From Larix kaempferi (Eukaryota; Streptophyta; Pinopsida; Pinales; Pinaceae), in the NCBI GenBank assembly GCA_027924585.1, contig BSBM01000361.1:65873501-65937500 (forward strand): 64,000 bases of DNA, given 5' to 3'. Positions 11,051 to 22,592 of the stretch are shown here, one piece after another. Under the pieces are notes generated by a model. The model was not told the origin of the DNA, searched no databases, and saw only the letters and a list, made by a program, of their open reading frames with translations. The translations under genes were made by a program, and so were the position numbers. Position 1 is the stretch's first letter. Every line of letters starts with the position of its first letter.

Positions 11051-13013
11051 CGCACAAGCGCATGTGTAGTTGTCCATCCCTCATGTTATTCTTTGATGCC
11101 CCATCAAGGTTTATATTTAGGATTCCTTTCTATGGTTGGGATTAGGAGGACCATAAGGATTTATATGCTTGTAAAAATTTGGGCAGTTTAAATTAGAGGA
11201 ACTTATACTTGTAAGAATTCTAACATATGTTAGCAGTGAATTTAAGAAATGGAGAATATATTTTAGTCTATTTTTGTTTTAACTTATCTTTAAAAAGTTT
11301 TCTTGTCCAAGTTGAAAATATCTTGTGTAAATTTGGAATAATTACAAGGGATTGTTGGACTATTTTATTAGCTAGCAATCTTTACCTTTGAGTAGCCTAT
11401 TTTGAAGAGCATTTCTTTAACTCTTAGCAAGCCTCTCTTTTCTAGAGGAGAATCGTGATAGTGTTGTATTTGCAAAAAAAAGAAATTTTTTAATTGCATC
11501 TCTTGTGTATCTCAATATCATTATGCATTGGACAATATTAATTAATTGCACCCTTTCATTATTTCAATATGCATTGATATATTTGGATGTATATAAATAA
11601 TTGGTGTTTGGTATTTATATGTTATTTGGGTTTCAATTAAGAGTTTTCTAATGGAGTTTTTCCAATCATAGTTTATTCTAGGATATATAAATTAAGATCT
11701 AGAAAACCAGACTTTCATTTATATTAACATTAGCTAAATACGATATCTTGAATTGAAGAGGAAAGTAGACCTATGAATTGATTATGAATCTCCCTTATAA
11801 ATTGGTCCCGACTACATATTAATCAATATTTCATATTCCATTTGAGGAAAACTAGAGACACACAAAAAAACACCTATTTAACAAAATCCACAATGCATGT
11901 GAGTTGGCTAAACATAAAACATATTCATGCTTAAGGAGGATGATTACATTCATTTCCTGAATATTATGAGGTTCCTACATTTGCTCGATCCAAGTGTATT
12001 GAGTTGCTTGCATTTTATTTATTCCATTTTGTTACTTGCATCTAAGGAAGAATAGGAAAACTAAAGTTCTAACTTGTGTTCAACACATCCCAAATAATTG
12101 GAGCTACTAGAAAATACCATATTAGATTGGCCATTAAACTAGTAGGAAGAGAGGGGGGAGGTGTTGCGACTCCACGATAGTGGGGGGATTTGAATGTTTA
12201 TTAGGTCTTGGATTAATTTTATATTATTTTCAATTGATTGAATTGGATAAGTCCTTTGTTCAAGCTCATTTATAGGCCTATCAAGATCCTCCATCCTCTC
12301 CTACTACTTTTTATGTTTCTACAATGCCTTCCATTTTTCTTTTTCTTCCTTACTAGTTGATTTTTGTGCTCTTTTCCCTGCCTTTCACTTTCTCTTTGAA
12401 GTCTTTCCTTCTTTCATTGTTCTGCTACAACAATCCTCACTGTCTTATTCTTGAATGGAAGTTCCTTCTTTATTTCAATTCCAATATTTTATTTTTATTT
12501 TGTTGTACCTCAAACAAGATTGTGATGTAATCTTGTAAAGTTAGTAGCAGTGAAATCTTGATTAATCAAAGAAAATATGATAGTGTTGTCCCTACTTTCA
12601 CTACCACTCTCTCCATTGGAAACTTTATGAATTGTATGAGCATTGATTTGGTACTTGGATGAATATGAGGATCATTAGGGAGCTATCATTATTCTTCATT
12701 GGCTTCTTGATATATTTCTTTGTCGCCTCCATTGTTTTCTTATACACATAATAATGGACATTTTTATTATTATTATTCAATATAATGGAAGCAAAGGCCT
12801 GCTAAGGATTTATTCATTAGTGCTAGTAACAATATTTATACTCATATTCATGATGGCTTCTATTATCCACTCAAGTTAGGGTACTTTGCTTGGCAATGCC
12901 AATTGCTCATTGAGGCTTCTTGTCGCTTGAAAATCTTCAATTGTATTCAATTCAATAATGTCATTTTGAATATGTTTTACATAATCTTTATGTGGTTTTT
13001 GTGATGCAACAAC
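11051..13013. other. AT-rich non-coding interval
   Basis: No ORF of note, no domain, no repeat boundary that I can support on either strand. It lies 3' of the pogo-like transposase fragment and may include decayed remains of that element. Confidence 0.5.
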
Positions 13014-13812
13014 TTACATATTCTCTTCAACTACTTCACCATCTAATTCAGTAACACTAACATGTTCATGATTTACACCTAATGGATGGTAGTGTCCTTG
13101 AGAGAGCCTCAACATGTTTACTGCAATATTTTCATCTTCCTCAGCATGTACCTCAAAGGATTGAATACAACTCATATCATTAATAAGAGTATCATATTTA
13201 GTGGCCATATTCTAGTTCACCTAAATTTAAACTTGGTATTTGACGGTGTAAGAGCCCCTTTTAAATATCAATTAGCAAGTTCTACTAATTCATACCTTTT
13301 ACCTCTATATTTAGGTTCTTTTCCATCCAACATCCTCTCTCATCTGTGAAGTAACTCTTAAAAGGACCAAACACACTCACATCAAGGGGTTGCAAGCTAT
13401 GAGTAGTGTGTGTGGGAAAAGTCAACAAGTCTATTGTCATCATGTTTTCCTCCACAATTTGTAAAGATATGTGGTTTCCATGGCCAGAAAAAATTAACAA
13501 GTGTTTGTTAGTAGGTAAGAAACTACCTGGTATAGATGCAACAAAATGATAAATACAATTCGTAAACATTTATTTAGTCATTCATGCATTGGTATCTAGA
13601 TGCATCCATACATGCTCCTAGCTCACAATTTATGATACAGTTCTTTAATAGAGCCTTTCCTTTGCACAAATAAAACCCGAGGATTGATAGATTGATTTCA
13701 TTTACAAAACAAAAAATTAGTTATCCACTCCTTTCTCTTGGGTATAATTTTTGTCACATTCTTGTTCCCTCTCTTGGAAAGTATCCACATTCCACAATTC
13801 CTTCTAGGTTGT
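13014..13812 (-). pseudogene. pogo-like DDE transposase, C-terminal part
   Basis: Fragment of a Tc1/mariner-superfamily (pogo/jerky-like, DDE_1) transposase, read across several frames. In order: SKRGNKNVTKIIPK, KALLKNCIINCELGACM, a PTNKHLLIFSGHGNHISL block (13470-13515), THTTHSLQPLDVSVFGPFK (13360-13430), and ALTPSNTKFKFR-TRIWPLN near 13210-13260. In the family the block is normally ILDGHGSH, so the catalytic aspartate has become serine. The gene stops at 13812, exactly where the LTR at 13813 begins. Its N-terminal half is presumably beyond the right window edge, on the other side of the inserted stack. Confidence 0.82.
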
Positions 13813-15302
13813 TGTTGGTCACCCTATATGTCAATTAATTAAAACTAACACATAGGATGCTCAATATAAATTTTCAAACCCAGGGAGGTGTTTTTATTTC
13901 AATGGCAATAAGCACCATCTATGCATAAACAATTTCAATAGTTGATTAAGTAAATGGAGATAACAATCCTACCTATCTATTCAACCAAACTCATTTCATA
14001 AAGAAAAATAATCTAATTCATACATCTAGGAATTCAAAATGCAATTATCTTCCTACAGAAATCAATCCAGCAGTGTAATGGTCTAAGAATGAAAATATAC
14101 TAGATTACTTTTGCAAGAAGTTAAATCCTATAATTATCAAACTACAATATTAAATCTTTACCAAAATGATTCATCCAGTGACTACTGTAACTCAACGATA
14201 ATCTATCTAATATATGAATCCAATTTAAGATACAACAGCAACCAGAATTAAAACATAAGCTTGAACTCTAACTAATAATCAAGGGAAATCCTAGAAAGCA
14301 TAAATGACTGAAGGGAATTGGAACTCAGCTCGGCTGTCACAGCTATTGAACACACATGCATAATCAAACACACTCGATTGTCACACCATGCAGTTATAGC
14401 TATTCATATGCAGGAGATAAAATACCAATAAAGAATGCAATCATAAACTCACTGTCGCAGCTATCAGAAATAAACCTAATGCAATTCCACAACACACAAC
14501 AATAAATGAATAAATCTAACTATCTAACTAAATCAGAAATCTCCGTGAGAAGGCAGGCCCTGGACTTCTGACAGAGACGCCGTGAATCACCACGAATTAA
14601 GACACATGAATGGAAGTAACTTTGCTCTTCATTAAAAGATGGAAATTCACAGTCTCAATCTTTGTTACAGCCTGTACAACATTTGATGATTAACCAACCC
14701 TAGGCATAGGAAGCCTTCCCATATTTATACATACAAAATGTCGTTTGTGATCCACTAATCTCGTGCAGCAATGAAGATCTATGATCGACATGATACTGAG
14801 TCACAGCTGACTGTTACAGCCGCATTGAATGAGGTTGTTTAATCATAAAAGATGCTGTTATGTTGGCGAGCCATAGATCAACAAATTAGCAATCTGGAAG
14901 GTGGCCTGTCTTTCGCATCTATGCTCTGTTACAACAATCCGTTACAGCTACCTGTTACAGCTCGTGTGGAGGGATGCGCCGTCCCTTGAAAACCCGAGGA
15001 ATTGAGCTAAAAGAGTAACAACTTGCACCACGTATGATTTCTTTCAAGGCATGGTAGCTAATACACCTGTGCTTTGAGCTTTGACTAAATGAAACCACTC
15101 AAGTTAGCATAATTCAAAGGCTAGGATCCTGAACTATAACAATCTTAGGCATAAAATGAATAAAGAAATAATGAATTATACCTGTCGATATTATTGGTTG
15201 ATCTGGAGGGAAGGCATATATATGGCTTGTAGAAATAGGATGTAATTAGGGAAAAATGATGAAATAAGGATGGCCAAAAAGGGGCATTTCCTGGACCCAA
15301 CA
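13813..15302 (-). repeat. 3' LTR (about 1.49 kb) of the Athila-like element
   Basis: Minus-strand start TGTTGGGTCC at 15302, directly after a polypurine tract. The low end is taken at 13813, where the plus strand begins TGTTGGTCACC, giving near-matching inverted ends (TGTTGGGTC / GACCAACA). The 3-bp repeat TGTTGTTGG leaves the end ambiguous by three bases. A TATA box (TATAAATAT on the minus strand) lies near 14733. The matching 5' LTR is outside the window, so the low-coordinate boundary rests on the inverted ends and on the break in the transposase gene. Confidence 0.72.
14722..14735 (-). promoter_or_regulatory. TATA box of the Athila-like LTR
   Basis: Minus strand reads GTATGTATAAATATGG about 570 bp into the LTR, the usual place for the U3/R promoter core. 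Confidence 0.55.
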
Positions 15303-15314
15303 TCTCCCCCCAAC
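15303..15314 (-). promoter_or_regulatory. polypurine tract of the Athila-like element
   Basis: Minus strand AGTTGGGGGGAGA immediately before the LTR start TGTTGGG. This tract primes plus-strand DNA synthesis. Its position after the env-position ORF shows that the ORF lies between pol and the 3' LTR. Confidence 0.8.
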
Positions 15315-15405
15315 TATTCGATTGCATGTCCCCATGCAACAACCTCCACTAGTCCGAATCTGAGTCTGAGTTGAATATGTGAAGATTTGTGAGATTGTAG
15401 GCAAA

Positions 15406-16477
15406 TTATGGTGTTTCCTTTTGAGGCACAAACCCATAGCAGGCTGTCCATTTCTCCCAACACAGCTTCTCTTCTTCTTCAGTCAAATCATATATATTCC
15501 TGTAAGGACTCACAGGAAGCCATATAAGAGGGAATTTGAATCTTAATCCAATCCACCAAGGTCCACAATTTTCCATGCATTGCACATATCTAGGAACCCT
15601 TGTCAAAGCTTTCCTGAAATTCTCAAAGCAGTATGGGTTCCCTTCCTTTAGACATGAAGAAGAATATAGCCATCTGTATTCACTACCTTCCAGAGCACTC
15701 TGCTGCATATTAAGAATCATCGGGACATAGGTAGTGAGGATTTTATCTCACAAAATTTCAAAGTATTGGGAAATTGCAGGAACCCTGAGAGATACAGCAT
15801 GATTTGCTATGAGTTCTTTTGGATCCTGAGGTTCACCCCTAATCCAGAGAGTAGAATTCTCCTCATTCTTGAGGATATTTTGCAAAGCCTCTCTCCATTT
15901 TACATGGTTGATGACAAAAGAGGCAAATGCCCTCAGCTGAACATCCCCCAAACAAGGCAAGGGATTGGATGGAGAGTCAATATAACAAGCCATATCATGT
16001 AAATACAATTCACATAAAAAATGTTGATCCTCAAAATCACTTTTCAGGAAAGTTTCTAAAAACTAGGTAGCTGTTGCTAAATCAAATGATCTCCCTTCCT
16101 TAAGATCCCTTAATTGAAATAAATTTGTCTGCTCATTGAGAAAGTCAGGGTAAGAGGGGGATGGAGCCCTGCAACTCAATAATTCTAGGGAAAGAGTATA
16201 CATTTTGTCTTTTTCTTGTTGCAGGGACTTAAGTTTCTTCAATCCTTCCAATTTTTCTTGAAGTTTCTCCCACCGGAGTTTCTGGAAGAATAACTCCTCA
16301 TACCACTTTTCTCTCAACTCCCTAATGAAATTTCTATGTTCTTGGAGAGAGATCATACCTGTCCTGTATTGATCAATATATTTATGCCATTTATCCAACT
16401 CGATATTTAGCCAGAGAATATTTTTCTCTAACCTTTGAATTCTTTTGTTCTCCACATCCCTTTCATCATCAGAGTCT
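15406..16477 (-). pseudogene. env-position ORF of the Athila-like element, C-terminal part
   Basis: Continuation of the ORF at 46723-49059, separated from it by the nested insertions. At 16063-16477 it encodes a highly charged helical stretch with heptad-like spacing (EKNILWLNIELDKWHKYI, LREKWYEELFFQKLRWEKL), probably a coiled coil. At 15748-16008 and 15406-15720 comes a Trp/Cys-rich domain (YDLTEEEEKLCWEKWTACYG near the end). One frameshift or stop separates the last two pieces. No signal peptide or membrane span is evident in this half. By position it corresponds to the ORF that Athila elements carry after pol; I do not recognise the protein family. Confidence 0.6.
16473..16477. repeat. target-site duplication AGTCT (left) of the solo LTR
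   Basis: AGTCT at 16473-16477 is repeated at 46718-46722, on the far side of the interrupted solo LTR. Five bases is the expected size for Ty3/gypsy integration. Confidence 0.92.
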
Positions 16478-18352
16478 TGTTGATGCCCCAAAGATCGCAG
16501 CATCAAGCAGAAAGGGATTCTTCTCGGTAAACTATCCCAATTAGATTGTCCACCGTTTGGTATGGGGAATCCGTTCGGTTAACGGTTCCGGATACCGTAA
16601 GATTTAAGGTTTGCTATTCTTTCTACCGGTTACAACACGATCCACTGTTTATGTATTTTATTTTAATGATGATATGCAAGCGCCCTAAGCTAATTTAATC
16701 TAAATGCATAACTTGAAACAGATCTATATCTAAAACTGAAATAAATCTAATCTATCCTTGCAAGGAGCAAAATGTAAATATGAGTAATGTGCTGAAAGAA
16801 ATATCTAAAGATTGCGTGGATAGCCATTTAAATCATAAATAAACATTTTCAGCAGAGGGTTAAAGATATTAAAGATAGCTTTAATACACATAAAAGCATT
16901 CTATTACTCATTTAGGAGAAACATCATTGCCCAGAAAAATAGTAAGATCATTCATTACATCAAAACAATTCAGGACAGTAAAGAAAGATCTCACAGCAGT
17001 GTCAGAATTTCACAAGAATAATCCAACAAGAATCTAATCCACATTTCCAGGCAAAAGACGTCCTCTCCAAACTCTTATTAGGAAAAAATCACTTTCTTGG
17101 AGCAAGTGCAAAATAGTTCGTACAAGCTCTGAAAATCCTTTTCCCTGCAAAAAGTCCTTGTACTCCTCTTCTTAACTTCTACTTATAACTTTACAAAAGG
17201 CTCCATGAGCTGACAAGTGTACCCTAATTCTAGAAGCTTCTAATTTGGATTTTGGTGTATAATTATCTATTTCCTAGATTCGTGGGACACCTTTCATATG
17301 AGACAAAATGACAGCCAACTTTCCCTTTAAAGCATTTATACAAAAGGTAGAATTTTAGCTTCTCCTTTTATTTACAACAAAGTAAGAATGGTCTATCTAT
17401 TCTGCTGGGGCTTCTGCTTGTTGACTTGAAGACTCGCCTTTACCAACTGGCTCGCTTGTAATTACCGGGCCATCTATACCTTGAATGTATGTGGTCCATT
17501 GGTTGATATCCTTTATGATAAGCTTGCTACAGGAAGATACTGTTGCCTGGGACGCTATTTCATGTTTGTGTAGGTCCAATTTGATCAGCGCTTTTCCCCT
17601 CTGTGGCTTCTTTAGCCATCGCTTCTAGGAAGTGAATATGTATTGTAGGCTGGCAAATGAACTATTGAAATTCGTCCTGAGTCAATACTTCTATCTTCTT
17701 GATATAAGCCAAGACTTCGTCCAGCTCGTTCTGCAGCTCGAACAATCAATCTTCTTCCTTTGGGAAATCATAAATGGAGGCAGGAAGAATCATATGACAC
17801 TTCTATGTGATTCCCTAAGTGTGGAGTAGAACGAACAACACTTGCAGATCGTCTTCCTGATTTCCAAACTTAGCTTAGTGGCACAATCCTTGGAGAATTA
17901 AAGGATCCCTATATCCACATCCAATTCATCTCCTGTAGCGGTGCGTAAGTGTGAAGGGAGTTGAGATTTTCCCTTTTTCCACTCATATTGTTGTCTCAGC
18001 TCCTCTACATGATTTGCAAAATTTTCTCAAGTTTTTAGGGCTTTGGTTTCAATTGTTGTCATTCTCTTAATCATATCTTTCATGCTCCAAATCTCTTCCA
18101 AGATTAGTACTAGCAGCTGATGGATTTTAATCCGCATGTCACATGCTTGTTTGCGAAATGTGGACAAATTTTGCTGGTCCTCCACTGCCTCTGTGAGATG
18201 TTTCCCCAATTGTTCCTTTTCTTGAATCATCCCTTCATACTCCTGTTGGTGAAGATGAATTTGCTATGCCTTCCTTGCTTCGAGTTCCTCCAATTATGCT
18301 ATTCGATCTTTCAGATTCTTCAGTTCATCTTCAGAGATGGCCAATTGCATTT
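16478..18352 (-). repeat. giant-family solo LTR, 3' segment
   Basis: Begins on the plus strand with TGTTGATGCCCCAAAG and is closely alignable to 18353 onward and 35465 onward. It ends at the CATTT target duplication where the full-length element entered. With 42047-46717 it makes one LTR of about 6,546 bp. It contains R/U5, the TATA box (minus TTATAAGTAG near 17180-17189) and the last third of the U3 ORF. It has diverged visibly more than the other two copies have from each other. Confidence 0.92.
17397..18352 (-). pseudogene. U3 ORF of the solo LTR, C-terminal segment
   Basis: Matches the ends of the U3 ORFs at 19268-22592 and 36387-39701. Readable blocks are EKEQLGKHLTEAVEDQQN (coiled coil, 18027-18230) and DINQWTTYIQGIDGPV near the stop (17397-17579). 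Several stops and frameshifts are present. The N-terminal segment is at 42047-44400, across the insertion. Confidence 0.75.
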
Positions 18353-19052
18353 TGTTGATGCCCCAAAGATTACAGCATCAAGTAGAAAGGGATTCTCCCC
18401 AGTAAACTATCCCAATTAGATTTTCCACCGTTTGCTATGGGGAATCTGTCCGGTTAGTGGTTCCGACTACCGTTAGATTTGGAGATTTGTTTCCTTTTAC
18501 ATCGGTTATTGCCCGATCCACCGTTCTTTTGGATTTTATTGTTAAGATGATATGCAAGTGCCTAAGCTAATTTAATCTAAATGCAGAACTTGAAACAAAT
18601 CTTTATCTAAAACTGAAATAAATCTAATCTATCCTTGCAAGGAGAAAAATGTAAATATGAGTAATGTGCTGAAAGAAATATCTAAAGATTGCATGGATAG
18701 CCATTTAAATCATAAAGAAATGTTTTCAGCAGAAGGTTAAAGATATTAAAGATAGCTTTAATCCACATGAAAGCATTCTATTACTCATTTAGGAGAAACA
18801 TCATTGCATAGAGAATAGTAAGATCATTCATTACACATAAATAAACTCAGAACAACAAAGAAAGATCTCACAGCAGTGTTTGAATGTCACAAGAAATCTA
18901 GCATGCAGCCAATTCACATTTCAAGGCAAAAACGTCCTCTCCAGGCTCTTATTAGGCAAAATCGCTTTCTTGGAGCAAGTTAAAAAATAGTTCGTACAAG
19001 CTAAGAAAATTCTTTTCCCTGCAAAAAGTCCTTGTACTCCTCTTCTTAACTT

Positions 19053-19063
19053 CTATTTATAAC
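19053..19063 (-). promoter_or_regulatory. TATA box of the giant LTR, 3' copy
   Basis: Minus strand GTTATAAATAG followed by AAGTTAAGAAGAGGAG. It is conserved at 36168-36178 (5' LTR) and, as TTATAAGTAG, near 17180-17189 (solo LTR). Its place about 700 bp from the U5 end puts everything at higher coordinates, including the long ORF, in U3. Confidence 0.75.
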
Positions 19064-19267
19064 TTTACAAAAATCTCCATGAGCTGATAGGTGTACCCTA
19101 ATTCTAGAAGCTTCTAATTTGGATTTTGGTGTGATTGCCTATTTCCCAGATTCGTGGGACACCTTTCATATAAAACAAAATGATAGCCAGCTGTCCCTTT
19201 AAAGAATTTATACAAAAGGTAGAATTTCATCTTCTCCTTTTATTTAAACAAAGTAAAAATGATCTAT

Positions 19268-22200
19268 CTATTCTGTTGGGGCTTCTTCCTGCTGACTTGA
19301 AGACTCGCCTCCACCAACCGGCTCGCTTGCAATTACTGGGCCATCTATACCTTGAATGTATGTGGTCCATTGGTTGATATCTTTTACGATAAGCTTGCTA
19401 TGGGAAGATACTGTTTCCTGGGACGTTATTTCATGTTTGTGTAGGTCCGATTTAATCAACACTTTTCCCTTTGTGGCTTCTTCATCCATCACTTCTAGGA
19501 AGTGAATATGTGCTGCAGGCTGGAAAATGAACTATTTAAATTCGTCCTGAGTCAATATTTCTATCTTTTTGATAAAAGCCAAGACTTCGTCCAGCTCGTT
19601 CTGCAGCTCGAACAATCGATCTTCTTCCTTTGGGAAATCATAAATGGAGGCAGGAAGAATCAGATGACACTTGCTATGTGATTCCCTAAGTGTGGAGTAG
19701 AACGAACAACACTTGCGGATCATCTTCCTGATTTCCAAACTTAGCTTGGTGCTGCAATCCCTGGTGAATTCAAGGATCCCTATATCCACGTCCAATTCAT
19801 CTCCTGTAGCGGTGCGTAAGTGTGAAGGGAGTTGAGATTTTCCCTTTTTCCACTCAGATTGTCGTTTCAACTCCTCTACATGATTTGCAAACTTTTCTCT
19901 GGTTTTTAGGGATTTGGTTTCAGTGGTTGTCATTTTCTTAATCATATATTTCACGCTCAAAATCTCTTCCAAGATTAATACTAGCAACTGATGGATTTTA
20001 ATCCGCATGTCACATGCTTGTTTGTGAAATGTGGACAAATTTTGCTGGTCCTCCGCTGCCTCTTTCAGCTGTTTCCCCAATTGTTCTTTTTCTTGAATCA
20101 ACCCCTCATACTCCTGTTGGTGAAGATGAATTTACTGAGCCCTGCTTGCTTCGAGTTCCTCCAATTCTGCTATTTGAGCTTTCATATTCTTCAGTTCATC
20201 TTTAGAGATAGCCAACTGCATTTCTAAGGAGTTCTTTTCATTCTCAAGATGGAGAACTCCCGAATTTAGCACTAGACTCTCTCCTAACAACTCATTGTAT
20301 TTCTCTTTCAATTTGTTTGCTTCCAACACTTCCCTCTTTCTATCTTCTCTGATCTTAAAGCATTGTACCCCCGTTTGTTGTTTGTTAGAGAGAGATAAGG
20401 TCAATGTTGGTTTTAGTTTCCTTAGCTGATGCTACTGTGCATTGGGATTGGAACGTGGGGTCGGCATCAGTTCTTGGACCAATGTTTTCTCTGTTATCCA
20501 TAATTCATATTTGTCCTCCTCGGTTTCCATATTCTTTGTTCTGACTTCCATTTTCTTTACACTCCTATCAATGATGGCCCTCTTCCGCTCATTGAAATAT
20601 ACAATATCCAGGTCATCTAGTTTTCGCTGCTTCCTGGGGTTATATGGGGTTAGCGCTAAGCTCCCTGAATAGGCACCTTCTTCCTGAGTTCCCCCTGGAG
20701 TGTATATCAATGGTGGGTCCACCTCCATATCTGTCGGAGTGGATGGCTCCGACTCAAAAGAATTCTCTATCTGTTCTTTCTCCTCCTCTCCTGCTGATTC
20801 TTCTTGTTGTGTCTGCAATCCAGTTGCTACTTCATTCAGGGGCCTTTCTTCTTCTTGTTGCTACTGCTTGGAAGCTTGCTCTTGGGATACCCGATCTTCT
20901 TCTTCCCTTCTGGATTCTGGCAGCCTCTTCCTGCTGTTTCAACTGAGAGGCTTGCTCCTATTGCTTCCTTGCAATCTCCTCTTGCTGAAGCTTGGAAGTT
21001 AGCTCACCTTGAATTCCTGCTTCTTCTTGTTCCCTGCTGCTGCTTGGGAGCTTGCTCTTGGAGCACTCCTATCCTACTCTAATCCTGATGGATCCCCCTA
21101 ATTGTGAGGCCGATGCCCTCCCTCTCCCTTTGGATCAGACTGGCGGGTTTGGGGCTTGGATCCTTCACAATTTTCTTCTTGTAATGCTTCCCTAGCTCAG
21201 TTAGGTTGCAGCGCTCCTGCAGAACTCCTCGTCACGGTCCATAGCATGAGTATATTCAAAGGAAATTTTGAGGTCAAGACAATGTTGGCTTACCGCACCG
21301 TTGGGGTCATGCCTTCTGAAAGGGACCATGCCAAAATGGAAAACTTCTAAGCCTTGAGCGTAGTTTTCCCCGTCTCTTGCTCTCGTGAGGCTGTAAGCGC
21401 CAATGGTAAATGGCATGGGAGGATACATGCTCTTCCTCTGGTCTGTTAAGAACTTACTTATTGCGCCGGTGCTGAAGAGTTGTCTTACGGCCTCCTTGTG
21501 AATTACAAAATCTGTAACATACCGAGGGAACATAAATGGCTCATGAGTTGCTCCACTCATCCTGATGTATGTGCCTTATGAACTGTGATAGTAGTCCCCG
21601 AATTTTTCAATGACAGGCATTGCATTCTCCGACATACAGTCTGGTTCTTCTATAAAAATGAGCTGGGTATAATGGCATGATGAACCTCTCGCAAACCATC
21701 TTGTAGTGGTTTGTGTATCTACTTGCCCATGTACATTGATAATCTAAGAAGAGGGTTGTTTTCTTTTGGCTTCCATGAGAAACCCAAGTCCGGGAACGTA
21801 TGCTTGCTTAACAGGTGGTCAATCAGGTATGAAGACATGAAGAAATCTGCCTTCTTTTGGGTTAGTCCTCCTTGGGCTGCTGTTAGCTGCGGAGGCCAAA
21901 ATATCTAAAATTATTTCAGCCCAGTTGAAGATGGTGCCATTCATGGCTATATGAAACATTACCGGCACCCTTTCCGATCTTAAACATATTGCCATTAGGC
22001 ATGCCGAAGAGTCAACTCAACATCAGGATGATGAGTCTGTAAGGGGTCTTTAGGAGGTTGCTTTCATATTCATTGTTCTGTCTCCTCCTAATCTTCCTGT
22101 CGTTTATCGTCATCTTACGGGAAGATTCTAGTGGGTCCATTGGATGTTTTGCTATCCAAACATCGTCTAAACAAGCCCTGGGTGAAGGAAATTTGTAGGC

Positions 22201-22592
22201 AGCAGTGACATGCTCGGGAGCGAAAGATGCCGGGGCTCAACCATTTTTATCATTCATGAGCCTTGTGTCGGTCTGGATGTGGGGAATTATCCATCCAATA
22301 ACTTCGGAACAAGGGAACAATTCGGGACGAGTTGTTGCTTTATGCAAACAAGACCTCTGGATGTTGGCGTATACCAGAGCATCTTCTATGGAGGCTGTTG
22401 TACTGTCTGGAGCCACGATGAATCTGCACAGATTGCCCCACTAAATTAAGGGGCAGAGATCCTAGGGGAAACACCAGTGGTAGCTTGTGTGTCAGCAAAC
22501 ATCGTCTCGAGAGAAGTATCTAATAGGATTTCAACTTCTGAGTCTGAGGTTATTTTCTGCGCTGCCTTCTTCTTTGTTGACTTCCTATGCAT
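19268..22592 (-). pseudogene. U3 ORF of the 3' giant LTR, unknown protein of about 1,100 codons
   Basis: ATG at 22592, stop at 19268; frame broken in several places. In order: an N-terminal region with SLETMFADTQ; a conserved globular part with ATHEPFMFPRYVTDFVIHKE and MYPPMPFTIGAYS (21201-21560); an acidic Pro/Glu linker with PTDMEVDPPLIYTPGG (20432-20818); charged heptad-rich coiled-coil segments (20132-20404, 19532-20101); and a C-terminal block with DINQWTTYIQGIDGPV. One codon near 22280 is CAG here but TAG in the other two copies. I do not recognise the family. In the 3' LTR the ORF lies downstream of pol in the genomic RNA, like an env-position ORF. Confidence 0.7.

Noticed and set aside
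20644-21082. Plus-strand frames rich in Leu/Ser (possible membrane or signal peptides)
   Set aside because: They are antisense shadows of the Gln/Glu-rich linker of the U3 ORF; CAG/GAA repeats read backwards give Leu and Ser/Phe runs.
22205-22449. Two overlapping plus-strand frames with Cys/Gly content
   Set aside because: Antisense to the N-terminal part of the U3 ORF, which is supported by three copies.
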